A stretch of 64,000 bases of DNA from Diploptera punctata (GCA_030220185.1 JASPKZ010007429.1:186001-250000), one strand, 5' to 3'; positions 1-11,929 are shown, counted from the stretch's first letter. Numbers and translations are program-made. The notes: generated from the letters alone by a model not told the origin.

Positions 1-580
1 CTCATCTTCCCATAGCCACACTTTATTCTGAGCTTTCGTTTCGACGCCGTAGTAATACAGCCATGATTCGTCTCCTGTGACGATGCTGTTTACGTTAGGA
101 GAAGCTCCGTTATTAGACTTTTTCAACATCATTTTGCACCATTTGCTCCTCAGTAAGTTCATGTGGCACTGACAGTGAATAAACCTTCTTAACATGAAGA
201 TGCTCATGAATGGCTGGTGCAGGAATGTGGAGGGACTCTTCTATCTGCCGGTAGGTTATTCGCTTCTCTATCTCAAGCAGTTTCTTCACAGAGTCGATGT
301 TCTTGTCGACAACTGACTCGACCGACCGCCCTGAAAAGGATCATCTTCAAGGCCAAATTTTCCCTTCTTCAATTCTCTGTACCAGCGGAATATGGTCGTG
401 GGAATTGGACAATCATTCCCAATACAGGAACCATCTCCTCAAAGCACTGATCTACAGTCAGACCACGAGAAAAGTTGTATCGAATAATGGCACTGTACTG
501 AAGTTAGGACCACCCGGACATTTTTACAAACTTTCACTTCTGCTATTAAACTAAAACTGCATCTGCAGAAGAATGATCCC
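1..580 (-). pseudogene. Degenerate mariner-family (SETMAR-like) transposase fragment
   Basis: Read on the minus strand in changing frames, the stretch contains IDSVKKLLEIEKRITYRQIE, IHEHLHVKKVYSLSVPHEL and, near the window edge, VNSIVTGDESWLYYYGVETK. TGDESW carries the first catalytic aspartate of mariner transposases, and the ITYREIEE-like helix-turn-helix is typical of the SETMAR type. Several frameshifts and stops break the frame, and the C-terminal half lies outside the window. A transposase would cut and paste DNA at TA sites; this copy cannot. Confidence 0.75.
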
Positions 581-664
581 CCAATTTTATATTTTTTTGA
601 AACCATCTTTCTTCCCCTAGGGACGCCAGGCCTGTCCGGCTTTGATTTATTGCGTATTGCAAAA

Positions 665-678
665 CTTTCCTAGTGCCG

Positions 679-710
<32 letters not shown>

Positions 711-809
711 ATATATACGTTATAATTACATTTTTAACATTGAGCACTGCAAGCTTAATGGATAGCACGCTAGGGTACCGACCAGAGTTCCGGGTTCGAA
801 TCCTGTCCA

Positions 810-844
<35 letters not shown>

Positions 845-1130
845 AGAAAAATGAATGCTTGAGTCGGGATTTGGACCGAGTCTCTAAACTCTGTACGTTT
901 AGCGCTCTAATCAACTGAGCTACTCAAGTATTCCAACACAAACGTACATTTTTCTTATATATGTAGTATTCTCAATTCACAAGAGGTAGCGGGAAGTCGT
1001 TCCAACTGACATCTAGTGGCCACCATAACAGGTAAGCAAATTTTTAAAGAGAATATTTACTTTATAGCAGTAACGCTTGTATATTTAGATGTTTTAACCG
1101 TTATAACATAAATGTTATAAAAAAATATAT
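665..1130. repeat. (TA)n tracts and inverted pair of tRNA-like sequences
   Basis: A (TA)n tract at about 680-716 is followed by a plus-strand tRNA-like sequence (about 745-812, B-box-like GGTTCGAATCC), another (TA)n tract (812-840) and a minus-strand tRNA-like sequence (about 857-930, ending CTACTCAAG). The following sequence to about 1130 recurs inverted at 33767-33870 and 34250-34320, so this is one copy of a repeat whose other copy is split by later insertions. Derived from tRNA but not functional. Confidence 0.6.
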
Positions 1131-1570
1131 AACATATATATATTAAAGTTAGAGTATAATACATATTTTAATTAAAAAAAGAAAACTTTTAATAATAATT
1201 ATTGTAATGTCGAAAAGAAACTTAAAAAAATATTAAAGTTTAAAATATGTCGTAAAGTTATGATACTGACATATTGTATTTTCAACTTAATTTATTCATA
1301 TATTGTCATTACTCTTATACCTTCGTTTATTTTATTTGATATAATCTGCAGCTTGCTATTGACCTTAAGAATTTAATTTTAGATGACTATATTTTTTGCT
1401 TGTAGATTGTAGGCCTCTGACCAGTAGAATAGAGGAAGGCCTGTCATAATTTTGCAGTATTCTTTCTTGTTTTATTTATATTATTATTATTTATTGTTTT
1501 ATTATGATTATGTCAAAATGTGGTTTATCTTGATCTGACGTAGTTTATGTTTATCTAGACATTGTTTATT
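1131..1570. other. AT-rich sequence, nothing recognised
   Basis: Very AT-rich spacer with no open frame or repeat I can name. (TAA)n begins at about 1570. Confidence 0.5.
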
Positions 1571-1634
1571 AAATTAATAATAATAATAATAATAATAATC
1601 TAGACATTGTTTATTAAATAATATATATAATATA

Positions 1635-1687
<53 letters not shown>

Positions 1688-1874
1688 TATTTATTCTGGC
1701 AGAGTTAAGGCCATAAGGCCCTCTCTTCCACTCAACCAGCACAAATACAAATAAATATTTGACAAATATAGATATACACTATACTAATTATAAACAGTTA
1801 AAGATACAATAAATGTAGCAATGTAAATGTCATGTGCAAACAACATTTTATAGGGTAATAACAATAATGATACG

Positions 1875-1905
<31 letters not shown>

Positions 1906-1935
1906 TAAATATGATACATTATACGGGAAACACCA

Positions 1936-1989
<54 letters not shown>

Positions 1990-2340
1990 TACACTGGATA
2001 ATAATGAAGTCGAGTTTAGAGCAAATATAAATTTAGATTTCTTTTAAAATATGCCAATTTCCGGCAGCCCCTTATTTCTTGTGGTAGGGAATTCCAGTTG
2101 CGAGAAGTGGAGATGGTATATGACATGAAGTGATGTGATGTCCTATGTTGCGGTATATTCTAAGTAAGAGACTATGTTGCGATCTTGTGTTTAAGTTATG
2201 GTTTGAGGATAGATACTGGAAACGGGATGATAAATAATTGGGAATCGATGTATGTAGGATCTTAAATAGGAGAATTAGACAGTGCGATTTTCTTCTCTCT
2301 TTTAAATACAAACAAAAATTAATCGCCGACACATAGAACC
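1570..2340 (-). mobile_element. LINE 3' end with ATT-repeat tail (copy 1)
   Basis: On the minus strand, 2332-2072 encodes a reverse-transcriptase C-terminus typical of Jockey/CR1-type LINEs: IPNYLSSRFQYLSSNHNLNT followed by RSQHSLLLRIYRN. After a frameshift it continues as PQEIRGCRKLAYFKRNLNLY. The 3' UTR (about 2040-1683) ends with AATAAATAAAG and then an (ATT)n tail (1683-1570 and AT/TAA tracts inside). The 3' UTR recurs at 33946-34250 and 42430-42683 in the same orientation, always ending in the ATT tail. 5'-truncated and not functional. Confidence 0.75.
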
Positions 2341-2609
2341 TATCCGCAAGGGATATGCTAAAATACTCAACGTAGAAACAATATTGTAGACAACACGTTA
2401 CAGAATTAGGTGTAGTAACTCTCTTCGGCCGTGTTCTAACTTGAGCATCTCGTGACTAAACTTCTGCTTTTGTAATAGTTGTCCAAATAACTATTTTTCA
2501 CTCTTTTGTTACTACAGCTTGCTTTACTGTATAGTACAGATATTCATCATTTCGAAATTAGCATGCAATCTTATAGACATGTAAGATCTAACATATGCAA
2601 CTTACAATA

Positions 2610-3160
2610 CAGGGTGTCCCATTCAAACCCTCCCACATTTTAATTAATCATAACTCTCAAAGTATGCGGAATTATGAAATGAGGTTGGTATTAAAAGAAA
2701 GAGAAACTCAAAGAATTTTTGTTTTCATTGTTGCAATTAATTCATCTATTGCATGTTGGACAATAATGGCATAAAACCAAGTTCGCCAGACATAACTTTA
2801 CTGGACTTCTTCCTCTAGGGGTATGTAAAACACCGTGTGTTTGTGACTCCAGTACAAGATCTTCATGATTTACAAACCCGTATCCTTGACATAATTGCAA
2901 CAGTACAAATGGGCAATATATTTAAATTAATGTTGGCAAGTTTCTACCAATGGACATGTTGGGCAGAACGTGGCACGAAATCGAATACAGACTCGATATT
3001 GTTCGTGTTACTAATGGTGCACACATAGAGGTGTTTTAGTGTGTGGCGATGAAATTTTTTTGAGTTTCTGTTTCGTTTAATACCGGCCTCATTTCATAAT
3101 TCCGCATACTTTGAGAGTTATGATTAATTAAAATGTGGGAGGTGTGAATGGGACACGGTG
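2610..3160 (+). mobile_element. Internally deleted mariner-type transposon, long terminal inverted repeats
   Basis: 551 bp bounded by TA at 2608-2609 and 3161-3162. Terminal inverted repeats of about 110-120 bp start CAGGGTGTCCCATTC. The interior reads on the plus strand RSPDITLLDFFLWGYVKHRV, then FVTPVQDLHDLQTRILDII. This is the C-terminal part of a mariner/IS630-type transposase with the third catalytic aspartate (LDFFLWG). The N-terminal domain and first two aspartates are deleted, so it could only move with a transposase supplied in trans. Confidence 0.85.
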
Positions 3161-3780
3161 TATTTTGAGACAGCTAATATAGAACAATTTGTGATTATGG
3201 TCACATGCAGAGGGGGAGGATTAGTTTCGATATTTTGTCATTAAAGATTTTGCTTGCTCAGACTTCTACCAATATAATATATTATGTTTAATTATTATAC
3301 CTTATTACTTCAATTTCATTGGAATAACAAGCTATTTTTTTCACTTATAATTTCATAATATTAACATCTAACAAGGTACTGAATTTTACAAAAAAGTATT
3401 TATGCCTATAGTCCAATGGCTGATTCTCCGGTCCTGACGTTTTCACGACAGTGTTGCCGATTTGGATATTCAGTGGGAGGGACCACTTTATGTATGCTAT
3501 TAGCAGACATACAGCTGACAACATCTCAACAATTTTAAAACTTACTAGCGCGCTATAGCTGCGTCAAGAGCAGTGATCGGTTATAGCAGACGTTCGCTCT
3601 CACATCAACCATTTCCTTATTGGCAGTAGAGTTCTCCCTTTACCCCTCGTATAACCTAAACTTCAGAGTCAGGGATCCAGCGGCTGGACTTTAAGCGTGT
3701 CCCCCCCATAAAAGCGGAAGGCTGACTCTCTGAATTATACAATTTTATTCGGCACGGCAGAGAAGTCTCTGAAGGTCATA
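3161..3780. other. Unassigned spacer
   Basis: No coding frame or named repeat seen. Mixed composition with a short C-rich run near 3705. Confidence 0.4.
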
Positions 3781-3784
3781 TGCA

Positions 3785-4345
3785 GGAGGTTTGATGTTTA
3801 GTCTAATGTATTATCTATGCACCTGAACAAGAACTTAAATGATGGTGCCCTCGAGGATGTCAAAAATAGAATTAAGAAAGCAAACAGTGCATTTGTCCAG
3901 TCGTAGACATGCAAAATTAAAAATCATTAATAGTATAGTTAAATGTATGCTATTATATGCTTGTGAAACCTGAAAAACAAGTAAAATCATAGAACATAAA
4001 TAGCAAATATTTATAAATTGATGCCTAAGAAAATGTTAAGAATAAAATGGCCAGAAACAATATTAAATAAAACATTATGAAAAAAAAACTGACCAGGAAG
4101 AAATTAAAATAGAAATAGGAAAATACGGTGATTCGATTGAAATAATTGCATTATATTGAAACCCTCAAGGACACAGGGAAAGAGGCAGACCGAAACAGAC
4201 ATGGAAGAGAACCATCTTTGAAGAAACTGCAAAGGAGGGGAAAACCTGGAAGGAAATGAAGTTGGCTCAGGATAGGATCCGTTAGCTATGCTTAATGGAT
4301 GCTCTATGCTCCTAACAGGAGGTAAAGAAGAAGATGACAGAGAAG
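3785..4345 (+). pseudogene. LINE reverse-transcriptase 3' fragment
   Basis: Broken plus-strand reading resembling LINE RT C-termini: AKLKIINSIVKCMLLYACET, then MPKKMLRIKWPETILN, then GHRERGRPKQTWKRTIFEE and WKEMKLAQDRIR ending in a DALCS-like motif. The GRPxxTWxR...AQDRxRW pattern is characteristic of LINE C-termini. It ends in an AAG-rich tail near 4330. Several stops; non-functional. Confidence 0.6.
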
Positions 4346-4863
4346 AAGAAGTTGGGTTTGTAGTAGAATTATTACAAAGCATGATGTTCATATAGTTGCA
4401 TGAAAAAGTTGGCAACAGCTGAGGGAAGAGACATTCCACAATAATTCTGTTTATAAAAACTATGCCTTGGAATCATTCTACATGTACTACAAACCCAGGT
4501 GGCTCTATAGATAATACTTCAGCTGTTACTACAGCTTGACATCAAACAAAATGGAATTGTACTGCTCTTTGATCCATCATTGGAGGATTAACACAGTGAA
4601 TGTTTTGATGAACGACGAGGTGCAGTAATTTAGTTGTTTAATAAATAAAAATGAAATAAAACTTAATTTCAAATAAAATAATAAGGAAGATACATCACAT
4701 CCAAGGAAAATTACACAAAAAAGCATGGCAAACATACACTGCAGTGCAGTGGCGGTTCGTGAAATGAGTATTTAGTGGGTCACGGTTATTGAAGTGAAAG
4801 AATCAAATAATTGAAACAACAAATGAACAAATACATACAATGCATGTAAATATCTGCTAAATT

Positions 4864-5046
4864 GATGATCTTGAAGATTTTCGGGCTGTAGGCCGTGGTC
4901 GTGAGGCTTGTAGTTCCCCGACGTTTCGCCACGCAGTCTCTGGCGAAACGTCGGGGAACTACAAGCCTCACGACCACGGCCTACAGCCCGAAAATCTTCT
5001 TCAAGATCATCATAGCAACTCCGGCCGTGAAAGTCTACGTGAATAC
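4864..5046. mobile_element. Palindromic insertion element with 12 bp target duplication
   Basis: Flanked by atctgctaaatt at 4852-4863 and 5047-5058. About 65 bp arms (4866-4932 and 4939-5010) fold back almost perfectly around the hairpin GCCA-cgcagtctc-TGGC. The hairpin is followed by GAAACGTC, the right half of the hammerhead-like motif seen in other palindromes here; the CTGAnGA half is lost. The right end shares GGCCGTGAAAG with the 14.6 and 53.4 kb elements. The overlapping small open frames are products of the palindrome, not genes. Confidence 0.8.
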
Positions 5047-5109
5047 ATCTGCTAAATTGTTTATTAGGTTTTGTTCTCCGTAATTTCATTGTATAAATGA
5101 CTTTTATAA

Positions 5110-6005
5110 AATACGCTACCACGCGGCGTGCGCTGCTACGCCTAAATAAATGAAAATTAACGTGCCTTTATGTTTAGTTAAATAAGTGAAAGGAAAAATA
5201 ATTATAAATTTATATTTTTAGATACCCCGTGCTGATTACCCGTCATTGTAGGGGAATCTACTTATCCCGAACTTCTTGACATTAATGAGCTGAAATACGA
5301 AAATTAATTTATTTTATGTTTGGTTAAATAAGTGAAAGGAAACATTTGTATCCTAATTATTTTCAGCTACCTGTGCTGTTTACCCGGCGTTGTCCGGGAA
5401 TCTACTCATCCCGATCATCTTGGCGTAAATAAGCTGAAAGACGAAAATTAACGTACTCCTTATGATTAGTTGAATAAGTAAAATGAAAAATAATTATAAA
5501 TGTATATCGTAATTATTTTAATATTCTCCGTGCTGATTACCCGGTGTTGCTCGAATCTACTTATCTCGATCTTCTTGGCATATATGAGCTAAAAGATAAA
5601 ATTTGTTATTGTGAGTTATCCGTAAAAGAATACCCGCCATGTGCTGCTTATGCTTGCACATGAATCTACGTACAAAAATTGTTATTGTGAGTTATCCGTA
5701 AGAGATAAACATATGCTGTCGCGGACTTTCTTGTAGAGCTTTTTGAGATATCCAATTCTGTATAGATTAATTTTGTGTATTTGTTATGGTTTAGGCAGCG
5801 TAAGCCATTTAAGCGTCCAAAGAGCTACTTTTTTCACTACAAAGGGCGATTTTAAGGGTATAGGAGTCGAGTACCACAACTCTCTTAAAACCTATGTTCA
5901 TCCTGGGAATCTCCTGAACATTTTGCAAAATGCCCCATCACAATCGGATCAACGGTATGGCCGCGCATAAAGTACGAACCAAGAAACATTCATTTTTACG
6001 TATAG
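5110..6005 (+). mobile_element. Retroposon-like repeat with ~150 bp tandem units
   Basis: It begins with CCGGCGTGCGCTGCTACGCC-like sequence, then about three tandem units of roughly 146-155 bp (phased by GTGCTGATTACCCG near 5228, 5373 and 5528). It continues into GTGAGTTATCCGTAAGAG and ends GCGCATAAAGTACGAAC. Partial copies occur at 14010-14120, 43240-43320, 44190-44360 and 45380-46610; the last ends in (AAAC)n before TATATA. No protein recognised. Likely a non-LTR derivative, by inference from the 3' tail. Confidence 0.5.
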
Positions 6006-6059
6006 GCCTATACATGTTTCTTAACTTTACAAACAACTGGGGATATTAACTTAGGAAAC

Positions 6060-7090
6060 TAATAAAAAAAACATTAGATTTTGCAGATGACCAGATTTTA
6101 ATAGCAAAATCAGATGCCGAATTACAAAGCATGCTGTAGGCTATAAACTAAACGAAATATATATATATATGGAAATATCAGAAAAATATAAAAAAAATGG
6201 CTTTCAAGAGCGCTCAACCAGTTCCGACATAGATGTTAGAAAATAAACCAATATAACAAGCGACGAAATGTAACTTTCTAGGTTGCGAAATATCATACAC
6301 AGCGGAAACAGATATAAATAACAAACCAAATAAGTTTAATTATATAACAAGTACACTAAAAAAAACTTAGAAAAATAAAGCCAGAAAAGATTCTATAATG
6401 AAATTATACAAGACAATGGCAGTTTCTATTATTACTTACGCATCCGAAACACGGACAGTGACAACACAACAATCTGCTGGAATATCCATCCATCCATAGT
6501 AATTCTGCCCGAAGGCAGGTCCTTCACTGCAATCATAGCATTTTCATGTTATGCTTGCAGCTTTACTAGGGAATTGTAGGTGTGGTAGCTTCCCGTTGCT
6601 TTCCACACCGGTGAAGGATGGAGATGATAATGATGAAAGTGATGGCCATATGATTTCGGGGACCGTTTGGGCCTTAAAGTTTTCCTGACATTTGTCTTAC
6701 AGGTGAGGAAAAACCCCGATAAAAACCTCACCCAGAAAAACTGCCCCGACCGGGGATCGAACCCGCGCCCGCTGCGTGACAAAGCAGCACGCTACCTCGA
6801 GACCACAGCGGTGGACTTGCCGGAATATAAGCTGCTGAAATTAAATTCCTCAGACCAATAGTAGGATATCAAAGAACAGACAAAAAAACACAACACGGAA
6901 ATAAGACAGCAACTAAAAGTAGAGGAATTAAACACAACAATAGTGAAATACAGAACAAACTGGAAAGCATACATAGCAAGGATGACTGAGAACAGAATAC
7001 CAAAAGCAGCATACAACTATTTACCAAAAGGAAGAAGTAGTTTGGGAAGACCAAAGAAAAGATGGAAAGAGTAGCAATTTTGAGCCGGAA
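6060..7090 (+). pseudogene. RTE-like reverse-transcriptase fragment interrupted by a SINE
   Basis: It reads LDFADDQILIAKSDAELQSM (FADDQ is the RT catalytic box), then KLYKTMAVSIITYASETRTV up to the SINE at 6486. It resumes after 6827 with AAEIKFLRPIVGYQ and DIRQQLKVEELNTTIVKYR, then YLPKGRSSLGRPKKRWKE. Stops and frameshifts are common. The C-terminal LGRPKKRW motif is typical of RTE-clade elements. Confidence 0.65.
6486..6815 (-). mobile_element. tRNA-derived SINE, family A (copy 1)
   Basis: Minus-strand head GTCCACCGCTGTGGTCTCG with A-box-like sequence, and B-box-like GGTTCGATCCC, then a body containing TTTTCCTGACATTTGTC on the plus strand and a (CCAT)n end at 6486. Imperfect target duplication tctgctggaatat / ttgccggaatat. 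It lies inside an RT fragment and is therefore younger than it. Other copies: 15845-16186, 34323-34665, 58949-59272. Confidence 0.8.
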
Positions 7091-7620
7091 CAGGCTAGCA
7101 AAACCGTGATGAACAACTTTTACGGATAGATGTTAAAAAACAACAGTCTTTGTCCACTTGAATCAACAACTCCAAACAAAACACAAACAAAGCAAAATAA
7201 TGAATTATTTACATAATAACCGCAAATCCTCTCACATTTTCGTAAAAGGACCTGTTGAAGAGTCATATAAGATATATTTTACCATTAGTCACTTTTTTAT
7301 ACGCATATCTGGTCTCGGTTGTCCTAAAAGCTTAACTTAAATCTGTATTCATAACATAATGGTTTACTTTGTAAGTAATGTATTTAATTCATCATGAACA
7401 CTTTGACACCTACAAAACCGATACCTAATAAGAAGATAACACCACAGATGGCAATAATGCTACTGAAGATACTGGTAAAGAGATTGGCTTCAGAAGTTTT
7501 AGGAACAGTCTTTGGTAACACGAATTGGAAAGTTAGAGCCTATATACCGGTAATTAACATGTTAGAATGCAACAGCATCCTAATACCAATCGGTTGTAAG
7601 CATTAATATCTCCTAACTTA
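7091..7620. other. Unassigned AT-rich spacer
   Basis: Two short frames (60-70 residues) without recognisable domains; nothing I would call a gene. Confidence 0.4.
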
Positions 7621-7621
7621 C

Positions 7622-8345
7622 TCACCGGTAGGTTCATGGCCACGGACATAAGCTCTTAATACATCCCTATCCTGAGCTAATATTTTCCAGTCATCCCCTG
7701 TATAATCTACTTTCCTCAAATCATGTTTAATATTATTCTCCCACCTCATTCTTGGTCTGCCTACTGGGCGCTTTCCCTCTGGTTTTCCTACAAGAAGCCT
7801 CCATGAACGTCTTTCATTCCCCATTCGTGCCACATGCCTGCCTTTTTGATTTTATTAGAGCGTAAGGTTGGATTTATTCTCTTCTGAATATAACCTGGCG
7901 ACAATCGAATCCTGTTGAAAATATATACTTCTTCAGGACAATTTGTTTCCCTTAAACAAATTCACTGGCCCTTCCAACCATGGCCGCGTGGACATAAGCT
8001 CTCCACACATCCCTATCCTGAGCCAATGCTTGCCAATCTCTCCTGTATAATCTATTTCCCTCAAATCATGGTTCATGTTATTCTCCCACCTCATCCTTGG
8101 TCTAACGACTGCCCGTTTTCTTTCTGGTTTTCCTACAAGAAGCTTCCATGAACCTCTTTCTTTCCCCATTAGTGCCCAAAAGCCCTGCTCACCGCAGTCT
8201 ACTAGACTTAATAGTTCTTATTATACCTAGCGTCTTATAGAGACCATATAGTTCACTTTTATGTAGTCTTCTCCATTCACATGACTGTTCATCTCTGTTT
8301 GGTCCAAAAATGTCCCTAAGCACTTTATCTAATTGCTTAAAACAT
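7622..8345 (-). pseudogene. Two RTE 3' fragments
   Basis: Two minus-strand 3' pieces of the same RTE family as 49731-52983: 7850-7622 and 8345-7963, separated by about 110 bp of other sequence. Both contain the terminal motif LVGKPEGKRPVGRPRMRWEN (altered to KPERKRAVVRPRMRW in the second) followed by YTGDDWK/DRD. The second also has DEQSCEWRRLHKSELYGLYK. Both are truncated and mutated. Confidence 0.8.
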
Positions 8346-9454
8346 GTTGTAACGAATTTGTTACCGGTACAGAGTTTTAAAGATTTTACATATTTCCCAT
8401 GCAATGAGACATCTAGCAAGACTTTTTTTTTTTAGAGTTCTCAAGAGAATGTAGGCCTACTATATTTATTAAATGTGTTTGTTGTATTTTAATTGCTGAA
8501 GCTGTGCTACACATTCCAGCCTTGCAATATATCAAAAAACATTATGCGTACTCTTACAGGAGCTTTTTGCTTTAGGCCTATTAATTTACTATGAAACTTA
8601 GGACTTTCTTACCTGTAATTTCACAATCTCTTTTGTGACAAGTGGTGTAATATCGTTCCATATTTTATACATTTTCCTGTACAGAACAGAATAAAATATT
8701 TATCTTCCCAATCTGGCTAATATACACATTTCCATTAATTTTTATAAGGTATTGATATGAAGTGACGCTGTCACAAATGTACCTCCAGAGATCCTAGTTA
8801 TTTTGTTTGCTTTTGCAGTGAATTGGTACTTGATCGTTCGCCTATCTAGCCAACATTGCGGGGAAGAGGGGGGGGGGAGGTATCGTTTAGTTTTGCAGGG
8901 ATTAGCTCGCGCGCGAGTCAAGAAATGCCGGCGTATGCTATCGGTTCTCAATGTATGGTATCGTGCAATTTACTTGCAGCTCGCTTGTAATAGAAACTAA
9001 ACGTGAATAAACGCGATTCAACTTTTTTGTGCCTATTGGATTGTGTTCTTTTTAATACATTTATCAATTGTTGTAAATAGTGTGATTTGGTATTTATTGT
9101 GGTATTAAAGATGCAATATATTTTTAAAAGTATAATTTGTTTTAAGTGAAAAGTGTACAGTAATTTTTGTTCTGTGATTTCTGGAGATCTGAGAATTCTC
9201 GTTCGCATATCGGTATTTGTAAATTGCATTTTATCGGTGCGTGTGATGTTTGAATCTTCATGAAACTGAGAATGGATGAAGATGGAAATATTCTTCTTAT
9301 TATTCATCAAACAGGTAAACAATTACTACCATTGTTTCATCTGGTTAATGAAAGTTTCGTGCAATGTTAGAATATGGACAGTGAAGTTCAAGCTTTAAAG
9401 TAAACATTAACACCAAGCAGCTTCTCAGTGGCGAAGCGAGTTATAATTGATTAG
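8346..9454. other. Unassigned region
   Basis: No gene or named repeat recognised. Contains T-runs and a G-run (near 8868). Open frames on both strands lack recognisable motifs. Confidence 0.4.
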
Positions 9455-10195
9455 GGAGTCTAACAATGGAACTGACAACAATTGCTTGCCGAAACCTACC
9501 TTGACGCTTCTCCCAGAGAAGCGTTGTGATGTACCAAGGTCATGCCCAAAGAAATTATCTGCCGCTTTTAATTGCAAGGCACTAAAAAACAAACTCCACG
9601 GCGCGACAGGCCTATGAGCAGGCTGTTTGCCTCACATCCATATGTACTGATCATAGAGGTAGACGATCATACAGCCAGTGTAAGGCTGACACGTGGTCAG
9701 CATGTCGGGTCCCTCAGCCGTTATAGCTGGTTTTCTAACCTGGAGCTGCTACTTATTGTAGCTACCCAAATTCCTCATGATGCTGGGTGTGCACCGGCCC
9801 TATATTGTCCGAAATTCCATGAGACTCTAACCAGCGCGAGTCCGGTAGCTCTGCGCCAAGGCATCTTGCCTTTAACTACTTGCTACGGCGCGGGAATCAA
9901 GGCTCTAAATCTCTCATTTGAACAGCTGGAAAGTAATACAAATCCACACTTGATGAACTGGAGAACCCTCACTACCTGCCGTCCGTGGCACACCCACCTC
10001 ACTCCACTCCGTTCTAAATCAAGCAGGGACATCAATCTGCTATGCACATTGTATTACCATTGCAGGATTCTGGCTTCGATTTCTGTGCCTTGCAGTTAAA
10101 AATGACAGATTTTTTTTTTTGGACATGGCCTTGGTACATCACAATGCTTCTCTGGGAGAAGTTCGAAGATAGGTTTTGGCATTCAATTGTTGTCA
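9455..10195. mobile_element. Foldback element carrying a SINE insertion
   Basis: Arms of about 110 bp: 9462-9585 (AACTGACAACAATTG...CTTCTCCCAGAGAAGCG) and its inverse at 10075-10200. Each arm itself contains the small palindrome CTTCTCYCAGAGAAG and GATGTACCAAGG. A family B SINE occupies 9599-9894 between the arms. The interior coding signal comes from the SINE, not a gene. Confidence 0.6.
9599..9894 (-). mobile_element. tRNA-derived SINE, family B (copy 1)
   Basis: Sense is minus strand: the tRNA-like head is at the 9894 end (GCGCCGTAGCAAGTAGTT, an eroded Leu/Ser-type A box) followed by a conserved body with GGTAGCTACAATAAGTAG-like sequence and ending GGCCTGTCGCGCC at 9599. More complete head at 54688-55020. 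The long plus-strand open frame here (175 codons) is antisense to the SINE and has no protein similarity I recognise. Confidence 0.75.
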
Positions 10196-10272
10196 GTTCT
10201 CTTGTGAGACAGTTCAAACCCAGAGAATGCTTAGGCGGTGTGGTATTACAGTTGCAATTCATGCAGAACTAA

Positions 10273-11040
10273 CTAAACCACACCTCCACATCATTTCATA
10301 CGAGACTTGGGCTCAACTGCACTTTTACTAGCGCTTGATTTTTCAGTTATATTATTGTAAACTATAGCTCTTCTTCTGTATTTACTAACAGTATTTAATA
10401 TTTCAAACTTTTTCAAACAATTTTTATAACATTATTAGACAAATTTGAAGTGTTTTTTAAATATGCAAATCACAATATTATGACACTGTTAGACAATATT
10501 GTGATGCTGCTATTTTCTCCACAGAGTATATTACTTAGTCAATGATTTTTCTATCGCTGTTTTGGGTTATTGCTGGTTGGATCAGCGTTAGGGAGTGATA
10601 AGTAAGTGTACACCCATTTTTAATAAACATTTGGTAATTTTAATATTAATAATGTATATTTCTTTAACATTGATTTGGGAATTTATTGCAAATATTGGTC
10701 ATTTAAATTTCATAGCGACAGATAGTAATCGAGGATGATAATAGATATGTGATTCGATTGTGGGTTATCGTTGACTCTATAAACTCTGGTGCATGCGCAC
10801 TGTTATTCTATAGGACTTTGAAAATATTTCACACTAGTTTATGTGCAGTTTTCCCCGAGACTTGCATGTTGTAGACTCTCACTTGTTGTAATGAATGAGT
10901 GTACAAACAACCGATTTTTACTTTTAAACATTATTTTCTTTTTATTTACATCACACAATAACACACAATTTTAGTTTGGGTAACCTGAGACTCCTAGACG
11001 CTCCTTTAGCTTCGCCCTTGATCCTCCATCCAATGGCTGA
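10273..11040. other. Unassigned AT-rich spacer
   Basis: No gene or named repeat recognised. Confidence 0.4.
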
Positions 11041-11465
11041 TTGACTCAAATTCAAGTTTTGAACTCCCTTAACTTCTGCCTCCAATCATTCCTATTTCAC
11101 GCTGCAAACCTCCAGTTGCGACACTTAAGTAGGTTTCCAGCATCTTCTTTAATACCATCCTCCCATCTTTTTTTCGGTCTTCCAACTCATCTATTCCCCA
11201 TAAAACTTGCTGTAAGCACCTTTTTTGGTGCTTGGTCTGCTGAATCTTTGTACATGACCAGCCCATTCCAATTTCTTTAATTTAATGAAAGTGACAAGGT
11301 CAGGTTCATTGTATTTATCATATAATTCTGCATTGTATAATTTTCTCCACTGACCATTAATATTTATCGGTCCAAATATTTTCCTGAGTACTTTTTTTTC
11401 AAAATTATTTAGGGCTACCTCTGATCTTTTAGTGACTCTCCATGTCCATGAGTGAAAACTGTTTT
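11041..11465 (-). pseudogene. RTE-like retrotransposon 3' fragment
   Basis: Minus-strand reading NNFEKKVLRKIFGPININGQ, then WRKLYNAELYDKYNEPDL and KKLEWAGHVQR, followed by frameshifted sequence with WKTEKKMGGW. KVLRKIFGP...WAGHVxR is the C-terminal signature shared with the 49.7-53 kb element, but this is a different, older family. Not functional. Confidence 0.7.
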
Positions 11466-11860
11466 TATTAAAATGTTGGGTTTCTGAATGTATTTGCTTT
11501 TACGGGGTGGGTATGTCAACCCCATGCCCAACCTCCAGCAATCCTGGGGGGTCGATAATTTTCTCCTTTAGCTGGTATGTCCCAATTTTTAAGCATCGGG
11601 AACTCTCCTTTTTGCCCCTGCACTTCTTAGTGTTAACTAAGAACCACGATGAGAACGTGGTGCATTGGGCTGGGCAGGAATAAATGGTATTTCTCAGGAC
11701 CATGTATTGCCCCTTTGGCTCCCTTGTCCTTGATCCTAACTCTACTTAATTTAAGAATAATTAAAAAACTATCTAGTGCTATTCTATCCCAGGAGTTATT
11801 GTTTCAACCGAGAAAAAATGACTGCTAGCCTCATGTTAGTCAACAAAATTTCGCTATCAG
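11466..11860. other. Unassigned spacer
   Basis: One minus-strand frame of 67 codons without recognisable domain; nothing supported. Confidence 0.4.
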
Positions 11861-11929
11861 GTTGTGGTTTGTTATATATTCTCTACTAATTTTATTTCAT
11901 TAGGTGAGAAAAATGGGAAATTTAGTGTA

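Noticed and set aside
4104..4439. 111-codon minus-strand frame
   Set aside because: Antisense to a LINE C-terminal fragment whose plus-strand reading has recognisable motifs.
4864..5046. Complete hammerhead motif in the 4.9 kb palindrome
   Set aside because: Only the hairpin and GAAACGTC half are visible; the CTGAnGA box is missing, so I do not count it as a full motif.
4772..5122. 116-codon frame and its mirror frames
   Set aside because: They arise because a palindrome gives similar frames on both strands (VVRLVVPRRFA occurs in both). No independent coding evidence.
9572..10099. 175-codon plus-strand open frame
   Set aside because: Runs antisense across a SINE B copy inside a foldback element; no recognisable protein domain.
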